Shown here: positions 6,608 to 9,949 of the stretch, in pieces
Layout of the letters: every line of letters starts with the position of its first letter
Position numbering within the stretch: the first letter of the stretch is position 1
NCBI GenBank assembly: GCA_029052085.1
Contig: JAIDJS010000107.1
Coordinates: forward strand, 1-9,949
Direction of reading: 5' to 3'
Source of the DNA: Eubacterium sp.
Lineage (GTDB): Bacteria > Bacillota > Clostridia > Oscillospirales > Acutalibacteraceae
DNA: 9,949 bases
Position numbers and translations under genes: made by a program
Notes under the pieces: generated by a model
The model's input: the letters and a program-made list of their open reading frames with translations, nothing else
The model's database searches: none
Told to the model about the DNA's origin: nothing

Positions 6608-7531
6608 TTTTCTTTTTTTCATTATTATTGTTAAAACCGAAACTACGATAATTGAAACAACTATCACAAACAAATAGCCAAATCTCCATGAAAGCTCCGG
6701 CATATTTTCAAAATTCATTCCGTACCAGCCAACAATCAATGTCAGCGGGAAAAATATCGTAGTAACAGCAGTAAAAACTCCCATAATATGATTTGTTTTC
6801 AAATCAAGATAGGCGGAGTAGGCATCCTGCAAATGAGAAACAGAGCTTCTGAGCATATCCATATCCTCACGAAGCCTTTTTACCTTATCCTTAAAATTTG
6901 AGAGATACCTTAAATCATCGTCCTCAAAAATCTCATTATCATTATCCTCAAGAGAGCCGACAATATCAATAAGCTGTTCATAAGAATTGCGGAGAATCAG
7001 AAACTCTTTCTTCAGATTCAGCAATAAAAAATTAAACTTGTCCGTTGCCTTATTTTTCAAAACAAGCTCTTCCAGCTTTGTAATTTCCAGTTCACTTTCT
7101 TTTATTGCGTTTCTATCCTTTTTAATCAGATTATCAAGAAAGCCAACCAAAAGCTTTTCAAGCGTTATATTAATACAGGAATAACGGCCGAGAGAATTAA
7201 GAAAGCTATCTCTCACCGAACAGTCATTATCAGCCATATCAACAATGATAAGCACATTTTTCTTTATAAAAACGGCAAATGAATCGCTGTTTTCATTCAC
7301 ATTTTCTGCGCTTTTGATATTTAAAACAGCAAAGCTGTAATCATCATAAATTTCAACAGCTGAGCCGAAGCCTGCATTGTTCCTGCAAAAATCAAACGCA
7401 AAGCGGGAAAAACCAAATGAATCATAAATGCTTTCAAATTCATTCAAGGTTACATATCCCGCCGTAATATAATGTGAATTTATTGCTTCCAGCTCAATTG
7501 TTGTTATTTCATCTTCAAACTGATAAAACAT
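6599..7531 (-). CDS. CorA-family divalent cation (Mg2+) transporter
   Basis: The 310-residue protein has the CorA layout: an alpha/beta cytoplasmic domain (about 1-140), long charged helices (about 141-245) and two C-terminal membrane helices (about 246-268 and 283-304). The signature YGMNF at 270-274, followed by MPEL, forms the selectivity loop at the pore mouth. The tail KKRKWL is the usual basic CorA ending. These proteins form pentameric inner-membrane channels for Mg2+, and some members move Co2+ or Ni2+; the ion here cannot be fixed from sequence. The N-terminal domain is divergent, as is common among clostridial paralogues, so no gene number is assigned. The ATG at 7531 lies 8 bases after the rubrerythrin stop and has only a weak ribosome binding site (CCGG), so translation is probably coupled to rbr. 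Confidence 0.92.
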   Translation of the reverse strand: MFYQFEDEITTIELEAINSHYITAGYVTLNEFESIYDSFGFSRFAFDFCRNNAGFGSAVEIYDDYSFAVLNIKSAENVNENSDSFAVFIKKNVLIIVDMADNDCSVRDSFLNSLGRYSCINITLEKLLVGFLDNLIKKDRNAIKESELEITKLEELVLKNKATDKFNFLLLNLKKEFLILRNSYEQLIDIVGSLEDNDNEIFEDDDLRYLSNFKDKVKRLREDMDMLRSSVSHLQDAYSAYLDLKTNHIMGVFTAVTTIFFPLTLIVGWYGMNFENMPELSWRFGYLFVIVVSIIVVSVLTIIMKKRKWL

Positions 7532-7539
7532 AAACCGGA

Positions 7540-8076
7540 TTAATAGTTTTCCGCCTTAATTTCAAAATAAGCACGAGGATGAGAGCATACCGGGCAAACC
7601 TCAGGTGCTTCCTTTCCGATAACAATATGACCGCAGTTTGAGCATTTCCAGATTTTTTCTTCATCTCTGCTGAATACAAGACCGCCCTCAACATTTTCAA
7701 GAAGCTTAAGATAACGCTCTTCGTGTTCCTTTTCAATCTTTGCAACCTCTTCAAAAAGATAAGCTATATGATCAAAGCCCTCTTCCCTTGCATCCTTTGC
7801 AAATTCAGCATACATATCTGTCCATTCATAATTTTCGCCTGCTGCAGCATCCTTAAGATTTGTTGCAGTATCCTTAATACCGTCGTTCAGAAGCTTAAAC
7901 CAGATTTTCGCATGCTCCTTTTCATTTTCTGCAGTTTCCATAAAAAGATTTGCAATCTGAACAAAGCCATCCTTCTTTGCCTTACTGGCAAAATAAGTGT
8001 ACTTTGTTCTTGCCTGACATTCGCCTGCAAAGGCTGCCATAAGATTGGCCTGTGTTTTTGTACCCTCTAAATTCAT
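7540..8076 (-). CDS. rbr: Rubrerythrin
   Basis: This 178-residue protein is a complete rubrerythrin: a four-helix diiron domain (about 1-122) followed by a rubredoxin domain (about 138-178). Candidate iron ligands are E19 in AGECQAR, E52 and H55 in ENEKEH, E84 in YEWTDMY, and E115 and H118 in IEKEH. The rubredoxin iron is held by two cysteine pairs, CSNC and CPVC. It is a cytoplasmic enzyme that reduces hydrogen peroxide to water using electrons passed through rubredoxin-type iron, a main defence of anaerobes against oxygen. The position corresponding to the second Glu of the central E-x-x-E pair is Asp87, a conservative change. AAAGGAG stands 9 bases before the ATG. It lies 29 bases after the ATPase-like gene and 8 bases before corA, so it is co-transcribed with them. 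Confidence 0.96.
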   Translation of the reverse strand: MNLEGTKTQANLMAAFAGECQARTKYTYFASKAKKDGFVQIANLFMETAENEKEHAKIWFKLLNDGIKDTATNLKDAAAGENYEWTDMYAEFAKDAREEGFDHIAYLFEEVAKIEKEHEERYLKLLENVEGGLVFSRDEEKIWKCSNCGHIVIGKEAPEVCPVCSHPRAYFEIKAENY

Positions 8077-8082
8077 AATAAT

Positions 8083-8092
8083 TACTCCTTTA
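8083..8092 (-). promoter_or_regulatory. Ribosome binding site of rbr
   Basis: On the minus strand AAAGGAG lies about 9 bases upstream of the ATG at 8076, inside the 29-base gap. It is clearly stronger than the sites of corA and tex, which suggests that rubrerythrin is the most heavily translated gene of the operon. No promoter boxes fit in this gap. Confidence 0.7.
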
Positions 8093-8105
8093 AAAATGAT
8101 TTAAT

Positions 8106-9949
8106 TTAAATACCGCTTCTTCTTATTTTTGAAATAAGAAGGACAAATATACTCCAAACCGATTGGAAAATTATAACATTTAAAACATTAAGCTGATTTA
8201 TTCCGCTTAAAACACCCAGCAGGGCAACGATGCCAAAGCCGATTGCACAGCCAAATGAAACAAGCACAGAAAGCATACTTTCCGTATTCACAAGATTTTC
8301 AGAACTGCGAACAGCAGAAATAAAACCAAGTGCGCTTCCGTTATGGACTACATACGCAGGGCTTTTTTCAACAACCGTATCACTGTATTTCTCAAAAACT
8401 CTTGCATTTGAAGCAGTTAATACTCTGACAAAGCCTTCCGGAAGCCCGAAAATTTCAATAATGCTTTCTTCGTTTATATAAGGATCACAGCTTTTTAAAA
8501 GAATAGTAATGCCGCTTTTTTCAAGCTTTTTAAGTTCCTTTTTTAAGGCAGAATCTGCAGAATAGCTGACAACAAACATAGCTGCAATTTTGCCGGCAAC
8601 TGCAAGATAAAGCGCCTTTCTTCCGTTCGTTGCATATTTATTCTCATACTCCTCTTTAGGAACGGATATACCATGCCGAATCAGAAGATCTCTGTTTCCT
8701 ACAAGCACCTTTTTCTGATATATCCAGGCAGATGTACCCATTTTATCCTCATAAATAACTGTATCTACTTCAGGAAGAATAGCCTGCTTACCAACAATAA
8801 CATCATCAAACACATGCTTTAACGGGCTTTTGGTTTTCATAATAACCGTTGCTGTTAACAAAAGCGCATCATCAACCTTTGTTTTATTAAACAGCCTTAT
8901 TCCGTGTAAATCACAGGAACGATCCCCGAATAAATCCGACGCTTCCATAACAAGAGCATTTGATTTATGAGCAACATGCGCTCCTTCAAAACCGTTTACT
9001 ACTGCTCCTTTTTTAGACAGTGAACGGGAAATACCGAGAAGAGAAATATTCGTTGCCAACAAGGACGCAACCGGGCAGGAGATTACAACACCTGCCGCTG
9101 CAACATTAAAGGCATAAAACCAATCCTTTTGAAAATAACCGACTACGCCAAATAAAACTGCATTAAGAGCAACCATAACCGGAGCCAGAATTCTTACAAC
9201 CTTATCCGTTGGCTCATAAGCACAGGAGATTTCAAGAAAGCTTGTCGGCATATCTGTTTTAACACTGTATTTAAGAAGAGGAGCGCCCGAAAGAAGATTC
9301 CTTGATATGATTGTTGCATCAACCTCATTCACAATATCTTCAACAGAATATTTATCCTTTCCGTCAGAAAGAAAATCGTAATCATTTATAATTCGCATAA
9401 CCATACAGCGCTTACCAAGCAGTGTCAGCATAAGCGCAAAAGCAATAGCCGGCGGATAAGCAGCACCCGCACCCAATGCCATATCAGGGTTAATTAAAAG
9501 TACCACCGTATGAATGAATACAAAAACCGAAGCAAACGCAACCGGAAAATCAAAATTGAGTCCACGCTTAAAATTAAAGCCGTGAATAATGGTTTTTATA
9601 TTTGTTACAAGAACAAGAGTATACATTACAAGCATTGTTATGTAATACCCTTTGTAATTGCTTAAAAAATACGGAAGATGATAGGAATTCTGAAAAACAG
9701 AAAGCAGACCGAGCATTATGCCAAATACAAGTGTTATTGCACCCTCAATCTGGTAACTGGATTTATGCTTGAAAAACTGCTCCATCATTTTCGTTCTGTT
9801 TGTATAGTCAGAAGCTCTTTTGGCAACAATCCTGTTTCCTTCATCTATTTTTCCGCTTTCTGCCTCTTCCTTTGCAAAAAGTCTGAACTTATTGATTTTG
9901 TCTTCTCTTCTTTTTCTCAGCTGCTCCTCGGCAACCTCCTCATCAATAT
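8106..9949 (-). CDS. P1B-type ATPase-like membrane protein with degraded catalytic motifs (5' partial)
   Basis: The frame is open to the window edge, so the gene is cut. An ATG at 9788 has no ribosome binding site, and 53 further codons upstream, rich in charged residues, belong to the protein. Numbering from that Met, four membrane helices (about 17-33, 48-65, 80-99, 111-126), two more (about 199-220, 226-250) and a final pair (about 504-529, 531-553) give the eight-helix P1B layout. ISCPVA (236-241) takes the place of the CPC ion-binding motif and leads into a typical P-type hinge, GISRSLSKKGAVVNGFEGAH. The phosphorylation motif DKTGT is replaced by MEASD (281-285), TGD by SCD (433-435), and no TGE or GDGxND motif is seen. 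VLVGNRDLL (361-369) still resembles the nucleotide-domain pattern. It therefore probably cannot pump by ATP hydrolysis and may be a regulator, scaffold or passive channel. It heads the visible part of the rbr-corA-tex operon. Confidence 0.75.
   Translation of the reverse strand, partial: IDEEVAEEQLRKRREDKINKFRLFAKEEAESGKIDEGNRIVAKRASDYTNRTKMMEQFFKHKSSYQIEGAITLVFGIMLGLLSVFQNSYHLPYFLSNYKGYYITMLVMYTLVLVTNIKTIIHGFNFKRGLNFDFPVAFASVFVFIHTVVLLINPDMALGAGAAYPPAIAFALMLTLLGKRCMVMRIINDYDFLSDGKDKYSVEDIVNEVDATIISRNLLSGAPLLKYSVKTDMPTSFLEISCAYEPTDKVVRILAPVMVALNAVLFGVVGYFQKDWFYAFNVAAAGVVISCPVASLLATNISLLGISRSLSKKGAVVNGFEGAHVAHKSNALVMEASDLFGDRSCDLHGIRLFNKTKVDDALLLTATVIMKTKSPLKHVFDDVIVGKQAILPEVDTVIYEDKMGTSAWIYQKKVLVGNRDLLIRHGISVPKEEYENKYATNGRKALYLAVAGKIAAMFVVSYSADSALKKELKKLEKSGITILLKSCDPYINEESIIEIFGLPEGFVRVLTASNARVFEKYSDTVVEKSPAYVVHNGSALGFISAVRSSENLVNTESMLSVLVSFGCAIGFGIVALLGVLSGINQLNVLNVIIFQSVWSIFVLLISKIRRSGI

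Noticed and set aside
6573..6689. Extended N-terminus of Tex into corA
   Set aside because: The added 39 residues do not resemble Tex, overlap the corA C-terminus, and the ATG at 6572 starts the typical Tex sequence.
7515..7754. 79-codon minus-strand frame inside rbr
   Set aside because: It is a different frame of the rubrerythrin gene with a basic, low-complexity product and no start signal.

Overview
The window looks like chromosomal DNA of a low-GC, anaerobic member of the Clostridia (Firmicutes). The grounds are a clostridial-type rubrerythrin, strong GGAGG-like ribosome binding sites, AT-rich spacers with intrinsic terminators, and gene families common in Ruminococcus/Eubacterium-like gut bacteria. 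That placement is inference from gene content, not from a marker gene. No tRNA, rRNA, CRISPR array, insertion sequence or plasmid/phage hallmark was seen.

Left part (1-2050): three small transcription units. A membrane-anchored NERD-domain protein (158-769, +) has its own promoter and lies between two strong hairpin terminators. Convergent to it is a sigma-70 region-4-like protein (875-1216, -) that seems to lack its N-terminal part and a normal start site. Divergent from that is a DUF2798-type membrane protein (1326-1895, +). Its leader contains a long interrupted inverted repeat that overlaps the start of the sigma-like frame.

Middle part (2049-4319): two minus-strand genes. One is a membrane-anchored alpha/beta hydrolase of the proline-iminopeptidase type. 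The other is a DUF2804-family protein that is cut by an in-frame TGA: 28 more codons of convincing family C-terminus follow the stop in the same frame. Each has a recognisable promoter, and the DUF2804 promoter shows that its true start is an internal ATG.

Right part (4385-9949): a tightly packed minus-strand operon that enters from beyond the right edge. In transcription order it holds a partial eight-helix P1B-ATPase-like membrane protein whose catalytic motifs are all degraded, rubrerythrin (rbr), a CorA-family divalent cation transporter and the RNA-binding protein Tex, and it ends at a strong terminator (4385-4420). Gene gaps are only 8 to 29 bases. A reasonable inference is a housekeeping/stress group linking metal handling (pseudo-ATPase, CorA), peroxide detoxification (rubrerythrin) and RNA/transcription maintenance (Tex).

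The items most worth a second look are the catalytically dead P-type ATPase homologue, the single-stop lesion in the DUF2804 gene, and the palindromic leader between the sigma-like and DUF2798 genes.
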